In this document: in pieces, positions 1 to 6,235 of the stretch
How positions within the stretch are numbered: position 1 is the first letter of the stretch
Layout of the letters: each line of letters starts with the position of its first letter
Assembly (NCBI GenBank): GCA_035532755.1
Contig: DATKQI010000136.1
Location: forward strand, 1 to 12,920
Reading direction: 5' to 3'
From: DATKQI01 sp035532755
GTDB lineage: Bacteria > Pseudomonadota > Alphaproteobacteria > Acetobacterales > Acetobacteraceae
Length of the DNA stretch: 12,920 nt
The notes under the pieces: model-generated
Seen by the model: only the letters and a program-made list of their open reading frames with translations
The model's database searches: none
What the model was told of the DNA's origin: nothing
Translations under genes and position numbers: made by a program

Positions 1-740
1 TAGGCGCCCGCCGCCGCCAGATCGTTGCTGGTGTAGACCAGCTTGATGTCGGGGTGGGCCTGCAGCATCGCCGAGAACACGGTGACGGCCTTGTCTTCCA
101 TCCAGTCCACCGGCTGCACGCCGACGACCTTCAGTTTCGGGTTGCCGGCGATGCCGGCCTTGAACCCGTTCAGCCGCTCGATCGCGGGGGAGGAGCTGGG
201 CAGCCCTTCCAGGATAGCGATGTCGCCGCCCTGCGGCAGCAGTGTTTTCGCGGCGTATTCCCCGGCCTGCTTGGCGATCTGGAAATTGTCGCCGCCGACG
301 AACGTCGTGTAGTCCTTGCCGAGCGTCTTGCGGTCCAGCTCCACTACCGGGATGCCGGCCTTGTAGGCGCGGCTGACCACGGGGGTGAGCGGTGCCGATT
401 CATAGGGCGAGATGAACAGCATATCCACGCGCTGGGTGATGAAGTTCTCGACCTGGGAGGTCTGGGTGTTGTCGCTTGCCTGCCCGTCGGCGATCACCAG
501 CTTGAACTGGGGATATTTCTTCACGAGCTGCTGCATCTCGTTATCGACATGCTGGCGATACGGCTCGGTGAAATCGACCTGCGAGAAGCCGATGACGTAG
601 TGGTGTTTCGGCCCGCATACCTTGGCGATCGGCTTGCCGGCCGCATGGGCCGGCGCGCCGCCCGCGAACGGCACCGCCGCCGCAAGGGCCAGTGCCGGCA
701 AAGCCGCGGTCAGCATCTTTGTTTTCCCGTGTGATCGCAT
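1..740 (-). CDS. Sugar ABC transporter periplasmic substrate-binding protein (RbsB/YtfQ-like), C-terminus cut by window edge
   Basis: This is the periplasmic sugar-capturing component of a CUT2-type ABC importer. It reads open from 740 to the left edge (246 residues seen; the family is usually 310-350), so the C-terminal part is missing. Residues 1-33 form a classic Sec signal peptide: a basic n-region (MRSHGKTK), an Ala/Leu-rich core and an AHA-A cleavage site. The mature part matches the Peripla_BP_4 fold, with VIGFSQVDFTEPYR near 49-62, IADGQASDNTQ near 83-93, LFISPYESAPLTP near 108-120, GIPVVELDRK near 129-138 and YTSNDLAAAGA at the visible end. The IADGQ...NQ-like pattern resembles YtfQ-type (galactofuranose) binders as much as RbsB, so the ligand is left open. 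I chose the ATG at 740 because it adds the positive n-region and has GAAGAAG upstream; an in-frame ATG at 716 would remove that charge. It is the last gene of the operon, 47 bp after the permease. Confidence 0.9.
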   Translation of the reverse strand, partial: MRSHGKTKMLTAALPALALAAAVPFAGGAPAHAAGKPIAKVCGPKHHYVIGFSQVDFTEPYRQHVDNEMQQLVKKYPQFKLVIADGQASDNTQTSQVENFITQRVDMLFISPYESAPLTPVVSRAYKAGIPVVELDRKTLGKDYTTFVGGDNFQIAKQAGEYAAKTLLPQGGDIAILEGLPSSSPAIERLNGFKAGIAGNPKLKVVGVQPVDWMEDKAVTVFSAMLQAHPDIKLVYTSNDLAAAGA

Positions 741-787
741 GGATGTTCTTCTTCCCGTTGTTGTTGTCTTGCAGTTTCCCGTCATGC

Positions 788-1828
788 TCAGCGCAGCGCC
801 TCTCGGTCGCGGCGGCTGACGAAGCTTTGCAGTGCGGCGGCGGCAACGATGATCGCCCCGGTGGCCAGAAGCTGCATCGCGGCACTCACGTCGTTCAGCT
901 GCAGGATGTTGGCGAGCGCGCCGAGCATGATGCTGCCGGCGATGGTGCCGACCATGCTGCCCGATCCGCCGAACAGGTCCGTCCCGCCGATCACCACGGC
1001 GGCGATCGCCGTCAGCTCGTAGCCCGCGCCGTCATTCGGGCTGCCGAAGCTGAACTGCCCGGCGTGCACGATCCCCGCGACGGCGGAGGCGAGGCCGGTG
1101 ATGGCGTACACCGCGATCTTCACCCGCGCGACCGGGATGCCGGACAGCCGGGCCGCCCGCTCGTTCCCGCCGACGGCGTAGATGTAGCGGCCGAAGCGGG
1201 TGGTGTTCAGCACCAGCGCCGCCACTACGGCGAGTGCGAGGAACACCAGGGCCGCGACCGGGAAGATGTTGTGGAACAGCCGGTCCCCCAGCACCCCGAA
1301 GGCCGGCGGGGCGAGCCCCGGGCCGTGGCCGTAGGAGATGTTGATGAAATTGTCGTGCGAGGCGACGAGCGCGAGCCCGCGCGCCGCCTGCAAGCCCGCG
1401 AGCGTGACGATGAACGGCTGCAGCCCGAACCGCGTGGAGATCGCCCCCTGCATCGTGCCGAACAGCGTGCCCGCCACCAGCACCGCGACCAGCGTGGGCA
1501 CGATCCCCCAGCCCGCGTTGATCATCAGCGATGCAGTGAGCACGCTGGACAGGCCGAGGATGGCCCCCACCGACAGATCGATCCCGGCGGAGATGATCAC
1601 GAACGTCATCCCGAGCGCTATGATCCCGGTTTCCGAGATCGACCGGATGATATTGCCGATGTTGTCCGGCGCGAGGAACAGGATCTGCCCGTGCCGGCGC
1701 GGCGAGAACACTACCCCGCCGGCCAGCACCAGCACCAGCCCGATCAGGCTCTGGAACCGCACGAAATAGGCCAGCGGGTTGCGCCGCTTCGCCCGCCCCG
1801 GCGCGGGATGCACCAGTTGCTCGCTCAT
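788..1828 (-). CDS. Sugar ABC transporter permease (RbsC-like, BPD_transp_2 family)
   Basis: Inner-membrane permease of the CUT2-type sugar importer; it would form the channel that the binding protein and ATPase work on. It has 346 residues, a normal length for the family. After a short basic cytoplasmic N-terminus (to about residue 20) it shows many hydrophobic segments. The family hallmark GIDLSVGA is at 82-89. A cytoplasmic coupling loop with AVGGNERAARLSGIPV and the glycine-rich VVIGGTDLFGGSGS stretch lie in the C-terminal half, both typical of RbsC/XylH/YtfT-like permeases. The start ATG at 1828 overlaps the ATPase stop as ATGA, so translation is probably coupled. The ORF stays open far upstream in this frame, but that part antiparallels and overlaps the ATPase and is not real. 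Ligand specificity is not visible. Confidence 0.93.
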   Translation of the reverse strand: MSEQLVHPAPGRAKRRNPLAYFVRFQSLIGLVLVLAGGVVFSPRRHGQILFLAPDNIGNIIRSISETGIIALGMTFVIISAGIDLSVGAILGLSSVLTASLMINAGWGIVPTLVAVLVAGTLFGTMQGAISTRFGLQPFIVTLAGLQAARGLALVASHDNFINISYGHGPGLAPPAFGVLGDRLFHNIFPVAALVFLALAVVAALVLNTTRFGRYIYAVGGNERAARLSGIPVARVKIAVYAITGLASAVAGIVHAGQFSFGSPNDGAGYELTAIAAVVIGGTDLFGGSGSMVGTIAGSIMLGALANILQLNDVSAAMQLLATGAIIVAAAALQSFVSRRDREALR

Positions 1829-3348
1829 GCTGCCTCCACCTCGCCGGCGCTCGCCGCCTGCAATTCGGCCTCGTCCACGCCGCCTGCGAATTCGGCCACG
1901 CTCGCGCCCCCGCGCAGCACCACGATGCGGTCGCACAGGCCGATCAGCTCTGGTAGTTCGGACGATGCCACGAGCACGCCGAGCCCCTGGCCGGCGAGCG
2001 CGCGCAGCCGGTGGTAGATCTCGCTCTTCGCCCCCACGTCCACGCCCCGTGTCGGCTCGTCCAGCAGCAGCAGGCGCGGCTCGGTCAGCAGCTCTTTCGC
2101 GAACACCACCTTCTGCTGGTTGCCGCCCGAAAGCGTGCGCACCGCCACATCCGCCCGGCGCGGGCGGATGTCGAACGCGCCGATCGCCCGGTCCACTGCC
2201 GCGGCCTCCGCGGGGCGGGAGACGAGCCCGAACGGCGTGAGCCGGCGCAGCGTGGACATCACGACGTTCCACCCCACCGACTGCCCGAGCACGAGCCCGC
2301 TGCCACGCCGGTCGTCCGTCACGAACGCCAGCCCGGCGCGCCGGGCGGCACCGATGGAGCCGAGCTGCGCTGGCCGGCCGGAGATGAAGACCTGCCCCGC
2401 CCACCGCCCGCGTGGGCCGGCTCCATACAAGGCGGACAGCAGCTCCGTCCGCCCCGCCCCCATCAGCCCCGCGAGGCCGACGATCTCGCCCGCGCGCACG
2501 GAAAGGCTCACATCCCGCGGTGCCCGCCAGCCGGCCCGGGTGGCGCGCGGAATGAAGCGCGCGTGATCGAGCCGCAGCAGTTCGTCCCCCACGGCGTGTG
2601 CCCGTGGCGGAAACAGATCCTCGAAGCGGCGGCCCACCAGCAGGCGCACCAGTTCGGCCTGCGGCGCATCCGCGCGGGTTTCGCCCACCACCGCACCGTC
2701 GCGCAGCACGGTCACGCGATCGGCCACGTGCGCGACCTCCTCCAGCCGGTGGGAGATGTAGATCACGCCCACGCCGCGCCCGCTCAATTCCCGCACCACG
2801 CCGAACAGATGCGCCGCCTCCGCCGCCGACAGCGCGGCCGTGGGCTCGTCCATCACCAGGATGCGCGCCGCCGCCGACAGCGCCTTCGCGATCGCCACAA
2901 GCTGCCGCTCGCCGATGCGCAGTTCCGCCACCGGCCGCGCCGCGTCCAGCGCCACCCCCGCCGCGCGCAGCCGCTCCCGCGCCGCACGGAGCATGGAGCG
3001 GCTGTCGAGCATGCCGAGCGCGGTCAGCGTCTCGTGCCCCAGGAACAGGTTGGCGGCGATGTCGAGCCCCGGGATCAGGTCCAGCTCCTGCGGGATCATC
3101 GCGATCCCGGCGGCCTGCGCCTCGCGCGGGCTCGCGAACCGCACCGCCATGCCGTCGATCGCAACCTCTCCCCGGTCGGGCGCGACGGCGCCGGAGAGGA
3201 TGCCCATCAGCGTGCTCTTTCCCGCGCCGTTCTCGCCCAGCAGCGCGTGCACCTCGCCGGCACGCAGATCGAAATCCACCCCCCGCAGCGCATGCACGCC
3301 GCCGAAGCGCTTCTCGATCCCGCGCATCCGCAGCAGCATCGCGCTCAT
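1825..3348 (-). CDS. Sugar ABC transporter ATP-binding protein with two nucleotide-binding domains (RbsA-like)
   Basis: Cytoplasmic ATPase that powers the sugar importer. It has 507 residues, the usual length for the RbsA/MglA/XylG group with two fused nucleotide-binding domains. Domain 1: Walker A GENGAGKST at 38-46, Q-loop Q87, a signature-like LRIGERQ at 143-149, Walker B ILVMDEPTAAL at 163-173 and switch His200. Domain 2: a degenerate Walker A GLMGAGRTE (294-302, Lys replaced by Arg), a canonical signature LSGGNQQK at 406-413 and Walker B LLLLDEPTRG at 426-435. This asymmetry, with an atypical signature in the first half and a broken P-loop in the second, is normal for CUT2 ATPases and not a sign of decay. 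The start ATG at 3348 overlaps the regulator stop (ATGA), and its own stop overlaps the permease start. A second ATG three codons in (3339) is possible but would lose this coupling. Confidence 0.94.
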   Translation of the reverse strand: MSAMLLRMRGIEKRFGGVHALRGVDFDLRAGEVHALLGENGAGKSTLMGILSGAVAPDRGEVAIDGMAVRFASPREAQAAGIAMIPQELDLIPGLDIAANLFLGHETLTALGMLDSRSMLRAARERLRAAGVALDAARPVAELRIGERQLVAIAKALSAAARILVMDEPTAALSAAEAAHLFGVVRELSGRGVGVIYISHRLEEVAHVADRVTVLRDGAVVGETRADAPQAELVRLLVGRRFEDLFPPRAHAVGDELLRLDHARFIPRATRAGWRAPRDVSLSVRAGEIVGLAGLMGAGRTELLSALYGAGPRGRWAGQVFISGRPAQLGSIGAARRAGLAFVTDDRRGSGLVLGQSVGWNVVMSTLRRLTPFGLVSRPAEAAAVDRAIGAFDIRPRRADVAVRTLSGGNQQKVVFAKELLTEPRLLLLDEPTRGVDVGAKSEIYHRLRALAGQGLGVLVASSELPELIGLCDRIVVLRGGASVAEFAGGVDEAELQAASAGEVEAA

Positions 3349-4382
3349 CGGATCGGCCCTGCCCCGGCCGCGCAGCCGCAGGATTCGCGGTGCTGCAGCG
3401 TGGTGGCAAGCCGCACCCCGCGCGGCGGCGCATCCGGCGCGGCGATGCGCGCCAGCAGCAGCTCCATCGCGACCTCGCCGATCCGCCGGCACGGCTGGGC
3501 GATGGTGGTCAGCCGCGGCTGGAACAGGTCCGCCCATTCGAAATCGTCGAACGAGGCGAGCGCCACATCCGCCGGCACCCGGCAGCCGCGCTCGTGCAGG
3601 GCGCGCATCGCCCCAAGCGCCATCAGGTTGTTGCCGGCGACGATCGCGGTCGGCGGTGCGGCACGCTCCATCAGCGCGTGCGTCGCCTGCCGCGCCGGCT
3701 CCATCCGGAAATCCCCGGATATCATCAATGTCGGATCGACAGGCAGGCCGGCATCCCGCAGCCCGGCGCGGTAGCCGGTCGCCCGCTCGCGCGAGGTGCT
3801 CAACCCTGCAACGCCGGTCAGCAACCCGATCCGCCGGTGGCCCAGGGAGGCGAGATGCCGCACCAGCCGGCGCATGTCCGCGCTGTTGCGCGCCACCACA
3901 TAATCGCACTCCGGCACCGCCACACGGTCGATCTGCACCACCGGCACCTTGTGCCGCCGCGCATAGGCGATCGCCGCCACCCCGCCCACGGCCGAGGGCG
4001 CGAGGATCAGCCCGCCCACCCGCTGCCCGATCAGCGCCCGCAGCGCGGCCATCTCGCGCTCGGGGTCCTCGCCGATGTCGCTCAGAACGATGGTGTATCC
4101 GGCGCTGCGCGCGCCCGCCTCCAGCGCATGCACCACGTCGGTGAAATAGGGATTGCCGATGTCGCCGATGAGAAGGCCGAGCGTCCTGCTCTCGGCCCGC
4201 TTCAGGGAGCGCGCAATCGCATTGGGCATGTAGCCGATGGCGTCAATCGCTTCGAGCACACGCGCCCGCGTCGGCTCCGGCACCGCGCGGGTGCCGTTGA
4301 GCACGTGCGACACGGTGGAGATCGACACGCCGGCCATCGCCGAAACATCCCGCATCGTCACCGGGGCGGCTCTTGCAGCCAC
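3345..4382 (-). CDS. LacI/GalR-family transcriptional regulator, first gene of the sugar-transport operon
   Basis: Predicted repressor of the sugar importer. The N-terminal helix-turn-helix reads TMRDVSAMAGVSISTVSHVL (residues 9-28 from the GTG start), followed by the hinge NAIARSLK and by RTLGLLIGDIGNPYF, where the periplasmic-binding-protein-like effector domain begins. The end RESCGC is a common LacI-family C-terminal signature. Length is 345 residues from GTG 4382 or 360 from ATG 4427. I prefer the GTG: AAGGGGG lies 8 nt before it, and it gives the usual short lead into the helix-turn-helix. The upstream ATG has no ribosome-binding site, and operator-like half-sites sit directly in front of it. 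The ATG at 4427 remains possible. The stop overlaps the ATPase start by 4 bp, so the regulator is probably co-transcribed with the genes it controls. The effector is unknown, presumably the transported sugar or a derivative. Confidence 0.92.
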   Translation of the reverse strand: MAARAAPVTMRDVSAMAGVSISTVSHVLNGTRAVPEPTRARVLEAIDAIGYMPNAIARSLKRAESRTLGLLIGDIGNPYFTDVVHALEAGARSAGYTIVLSDIGEDPEREMAALRALIGQRVGGLILAPSAVGGVAAIAYARRHKVPVVQIDRVAVPECDYVVARNSADMRRLVRHLASLGHRRIGLLTGVAGLSTSRERATGYRAGLRDAGLPVDPTLMISGDFRMEPARQATHALMERAAPPTAIVAGNNLMALGAMRALHERGCRVPADVALASFDDFEWADLFQPRLTTIAQPCRRIGEVAMELLLARIAAPDAPPRGVRLATTLQHRESCGCAAGAGPIR

Positions 4383-4431
4383 GGTTTCCGCCCCCTTTGA
4401 TCGTTTCCTCGGGGCGGAGGCTATCATCGCC

Positions 4432-4457
4432 GCAAACGTTTTCGCAAACGGTTTTAC
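4432..4457. promoter_or_regulatory. Tandem LacI-type operator half-sites upstream of the LacI regulator
   Basis: Two adjacent palindromic cores of the type bound by LacI-family proteins. AAACGTTT (4434-4441) has a central CG and outer G/C matches. AAAC-G-GTTT (4446-4454) has a one-base centre. Both are preceded by GC, giving a repeated GCAAACG. A weak promoter can be drawn on the minus strand through them: TTGCGA (4447-4442) and GATAGC (4425-4420), spacing 16. This would place the operators over the -35 and spacer and the transcript start between ATG 4427 and GTG 4382. The half-sites are seen directly; autorepression is inferred from family knowledge and position. Confidence 0.6.
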
Positions 4458-4489
4458 GGCAGGCCCCGTGCACCTCCGGCGGCCTGCCG
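4457..4489. terminator. Inverted repeat between the DUF1089 gene and the LacI operon, possible terminator
   Basis: A perfect 9-bp inverted repeat: CGGCAGGCC at 4457-4465 and GGCCTGCCG at 4481-4489, with a 15-base loop. It begins 28 nt beyond the stop of the minus-strand DUF1089 gene and ends next to the LacI operators, so it is well placed to separate two same-strand transcription units. No T-run follows it on either strand, so it is not a textbook intrinsic terminator. It could also be a protein site or a leader structure. Confidence 0.4.
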
Positions 4490-4517
4490 GAACAGCATCG
4501 GGTGTCGCGGCTCTGCC

Positions 4518-5108
4518 TTATCTCCCCCCGCCACGCAGCCGCCAGTAACCGGGATAGTCAACGACGATCCCGTCATCATCGACCGTCAGCTCCGCCGTGA
4601 ATCCGGATTTTCTGTTGGTATAACGGAACAGATGCGGGGGTGATGCGGGATCAAGCCGTGTGTATTCCTGCTCCACGGGCGCGACCGCGAGATCGGGCAG
4701 CCGCACGAACGCCACGTGCAGAATGCGGGACCCGTCGGGCGGCAGAGGCTTCTCCAGGATGGCCGGCGTGTTGGTGAAGGGGGTGGCCATGATGTCGATC
4801 CCGGTGCAGCCGGCCAGATCGGGCCGCGCCACCCCGTCGATGGTCCAGGCGCCGTTCTCCGCCCGGACGATCCGCACCTCCCGCCGCTCCGCCCCGCGCT
4901 CCATGGCGAGATGCGCCTCGCGAAAGCGCCAGCGGGCATCATGGACGGTGGTGTGATGCAGCCGCACTGCCGACCCGTCGAGCGCCAGCACCACCAGCCC
5001 TTCCGCCCTGATCTCCGTACCATCCGCCGCCAGGGTCAGGTGCTCCAACCCCGCCCGATCCCGCCACTCCCACGCGATGTCCCGATGCGCCGGCATCGTC
5101 GCGCTCAT
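4518..5108 (-). CDS. DUF1089 / putative glycolipid-binding domain protein
   Basis: A 196-residue protein of the PF06475 (DUF1089, 'putative glycolipid-binding') family, to which I assign it by motif memory. Visible family traits are WTIDGVARPDLAGCTGIDIM (88-107), TPFTNTPAI (109-117), a hydrophobic strand ILHVAFVRLPDLAVAP (129-144), the QEYTRLD motif (147-153), and an aromatic C-terminal strand FRYTNRKSGFTAEL with VVDYPGYWRL at the end. No signal peptide or membrane segment is seen, so it is probably cytoplasmic. The family has structures but no established physiological role that I know of; the 'glycolipid-binding' name came from fold similarity. The start ATG at 5108 overlaps the stop of the VOC gene (ATGA), which ties the two together. 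The frame stays open 35 codons further upstream, but that stretch overlaps the VOC gene and looks non-genuine. Confidence 0.85.
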   Translation of the reverse strand: MSATMPAHRDIAWEWRDRAGLEHLTLAADGTEIRAEGLVVLALDGSAVRLHHTTVHDARWRFREAHLAMERGAERREVRIVRAENGAWTIDGVARPDLAGCTGIDIMATPFTNTPAILEKPLPPDGSRILHVAFVRLPDLAVAPVEQEYTRLDPASPPHLFRYTNRKSGFTAELTVDDDGIVVDYPGYWRLRGGGR

Positions 5109-5488
5109 GCCGTTTCGTGATGCGCCTCGATGCGGTAACCGTCCGGATCGATGACGAAGGCGGCATAGTAGCCTGGCCCGTAATCCGGCCGCAGCCCAGG
5201 TGCGCCGTTGCACTGTCCGCCCGCCTTCAGCGCAGCCGCATGGAACTCGTCCACTGCGGACCGGTCCGGCGCGATGAAGCTGATATGCAGCCCGGAACGC
5301 GGATCGGCGGGCACCGGGTGGGCAGTACGGTTCATCCAGAATGCCGGCTCACCGCCGCCATAACCGAGCGATTCCACATCGGAATGATGGCAGTGGTAGC
5401 CCAGCGGCGCGAACGCCGCATCGTAGAACCGCCGCGCGCGCCCAATGTCCTGCACGCCGATGGAAACGTGGTCGATCATGGATGCCAT
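5105..5488 (-). CDS. VOC family protein (glyoxalase / bleomycin-resistance fold)
   Basis: A 127-residue single-domain vicinal-oxygen-chelate protein. The N-terminal repeat starts IDHVSIGVQDIGRARRFYDA (5-24), and the C-terminal repeat contains GLHISFIAPDRSAVDEFHAAA (66-86) and YYAAFVIDPDGYRIEAHH (107-124). Likely metal ligands are His7, His68 and Glu121, in the expected places, so a divalent-metal enzyme is plausible; the substrate cannot be told. It resembles the many small VOC proteins annotated as glyoxalases without proof. The ATG at 5488 is chosen because AGGAGG ends 5 nt before it; the ATG three codons later (5479) would be too far from that site. It heads a two-gene unit with the DUF1089 gene, joined by ATGA, and is divergent from a CGNR regulator across a 101-bp gap containing a palindrome. 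Confidence 0.9.
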   Translation of the reverse strand: MASMIDHVSIGVQDIGRARRFYDAAFAPLGYHCHHSDVESLGYGGGEPAFWMNRTAHPVPADPRSGLHISFIAPDRSAVDEFHAAALKAGGQCNGAPGLRPDYGPGYYAAFVIDPDGYRIEAHHETA

Positions 5489-5509
5489 GAAACCCTCCTG
5501 CTCTGCTGA

Positions 5510-5537
5510 TCAACATAACCTGTATTCAGGTTATAAT
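5510..5537 (+). promoter_or_regulatory. Candidate promoter for the CGNR regulator
   Basis: TATAAT at 5532-5537 is a perfect sigma-70-type -10 box. TCAACA at 5510-5515 (4 of 6 to TTGACA) stands 16 bp upstream. The palindrome fills the spacer and the start of the -10, so a protein bound there would block this promoter. Expected start is near 5544, leaving a leader of about 45 nt with no clear ribosome-binding site before ATG 5590. Confidence 0.45.
5515..5534. promoter_or_regulatory. Perfect palindrome in the VOC / CGNR divergent intergenic region, likely operator
   Basis: Arms ATAACCTG (5515-5522) and CAGGTTAT (5527-5534) are exact reverse complements around a 4-bp spacer TATT. It is AT-rich in an otherwise GC-rich region, lies between two divergent genes, and its right arm overlaps a consensus -10. 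These are the usual properties of a dimer-bound operator. The binding protein is not known; the adjacent CGNR regulator is the obvious candidate (inference). Confidence 0.7.
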
Positions 5538-5577
5538 ACGCCATGACCAGCGCGCGCTTGTCAACCCCCTTGCCGGT

Positions 5578-5583
5578 TATTAT
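5578..5583 (+). promoter_or_regulatory. Candidate -10 for a leaderless CGNR transcript
   Basis: TATTAT (5 of 6 to consensus) ends 6 nt before the ATG at 5590, so a transcript from here would begin at or very near the start codon. This fits the absence of any Shine-Dalgarno sequence in front of ATG 5590. The best -35-like match, TTGTCA (5558-5563), is only 14 bp away, which weakens the call. Confidence 0.3.
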
Positions 5584-5589
5584 GTCCGC

Positions 5590-6225
5590 ATGATGCCCCG
5601 CACCCCCCGCATCACGGACTCCGCCATCCCCGCCCCCGCCCGCGATCTGTGCTTCGCTTTCGCCGACACGCGCTCCTGGCGCGGCACCCCCCGGCCGGCG
5701 GATGAATTGCAGACGATCGAAGACATTCTTGCGTGGATCGGGCGCGAAACCGGCATCAGCCACGGCCTGTTCGAAGCCGCCCGTGCACGCTGGACCCGCC
5801 ATCCCGCGGAAGCGGCCGAAGCCTTCCTCGCCGCCATCGCGCTGCGTGAGGCGATCTACCGGATGTTCAGCAACGTGGCGGAAGAAACGGCCCCGCGGGC
5901 GGAAGACCTCGCAGAACTGAACGCGGCGCTCGCCGCCGCCCCGTCACGGTCCCGGCTGGTGCCGGCCGGCACCGGGCACGCGTGGCAGGCGGCATCTGTG
6001 GAACCCGCCCTGCCGCTGCTGCTCGCCGGCGTCATCTGGTCGGCGGCCGATCTGCTCGCGCAGCCGCCGCCGGGCCGCATCCGCCGCTGCGCCAACGAGA
6101 AATGCCTCTGGCTGTTTCTCGACGACAGCAAGAGCGGCAACCGCCGCTGGTGCGCGATGAGCGCCTGCGGCAACCGCGCGAAGGCGCATCGGCACTACCT
6201 GCGCCAGAAGCTCCCTGCCGGTTGA
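5590..6225 (+). CDS. ABATE domain / CGNR zinc-finger putative transcriptional regulator
   Basis: A 211-residue protein of the ABATE (PF07336) plus CGNR zinc-finger (PF11706) class, predicted DNA-binding regulators, sometimes described as stress-related. The N-terminal ABATE part begins around DLCFAFADTRSWRG (19-32) and continues as a helical domain to about 155. The C-terminal finger has Cys167 and Cys172 (RRCANEKC), then Cys188 and Cys193 (WCAMSACGNRAKAHRHY), with the namesake CGNR at 193-195 onward and a basic helix likely to contact DNA. The WLFLDDSKSGNRRWC segment between the cysteine pairs is highly typical. There are two adjacent ATGs (5590 and 5593) and no visible Shine-Dalgarno sequence; leaderless initiation is possible. 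It is divergent from the VOC/DUF1089 pair and shares their palindromic intergenic region, so it may control them and itself. Its stop lies 10 bp from the convergent AI-2E gene stop. Confidence 0.92.
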   Translation: MMPRTPRITDSAIPAPARDLCFAFADTRSWRGTPRPADELQTIEDILAWIGRETGISHGLFEAARARWTRHPAEAAEAFLAAIALREAIYRMFSNVAEETAPRAEDLAELNAALAAAPSRSRLVPAGTGHAWQAASVEPALPLLLAGVIWSAADLLAQPPPGRIRRCANEKCLWLFLDDSKSGNRRWCAMSACGNRAKAHRHYLRQKLPAG

Positions 6226-6235
6226 ACAAACGCCA

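Noticed and set aside
1829..3433. In-frame upstream extension of the permease frame
   Set aside because: It covers the whole ATPase gene in another frame with Arg/Gly/Ala-rich shadow sequence. The permease homology starts at MSEQLVHPAP with an ATGA overlap.
2011..3774. Plus-strand open frame of 587 codons across the ABC ATPase and LacI genes
   Set aside because: It crosses two well-supported minus-strand genes and their junction, and reads as low-complexity His/Arg/Pro/Ala sequence with no domain.
5533..5564. TTGACA on the minus strand (5564-5559) with TATTAT (5538-5533) as a VOC promoter
   Set aside because: The -35 is perfect, but the 20-bp spacing is too long for a confident promoter. 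The VOC promoter probably lies in this region but cannot be fixed by eye.
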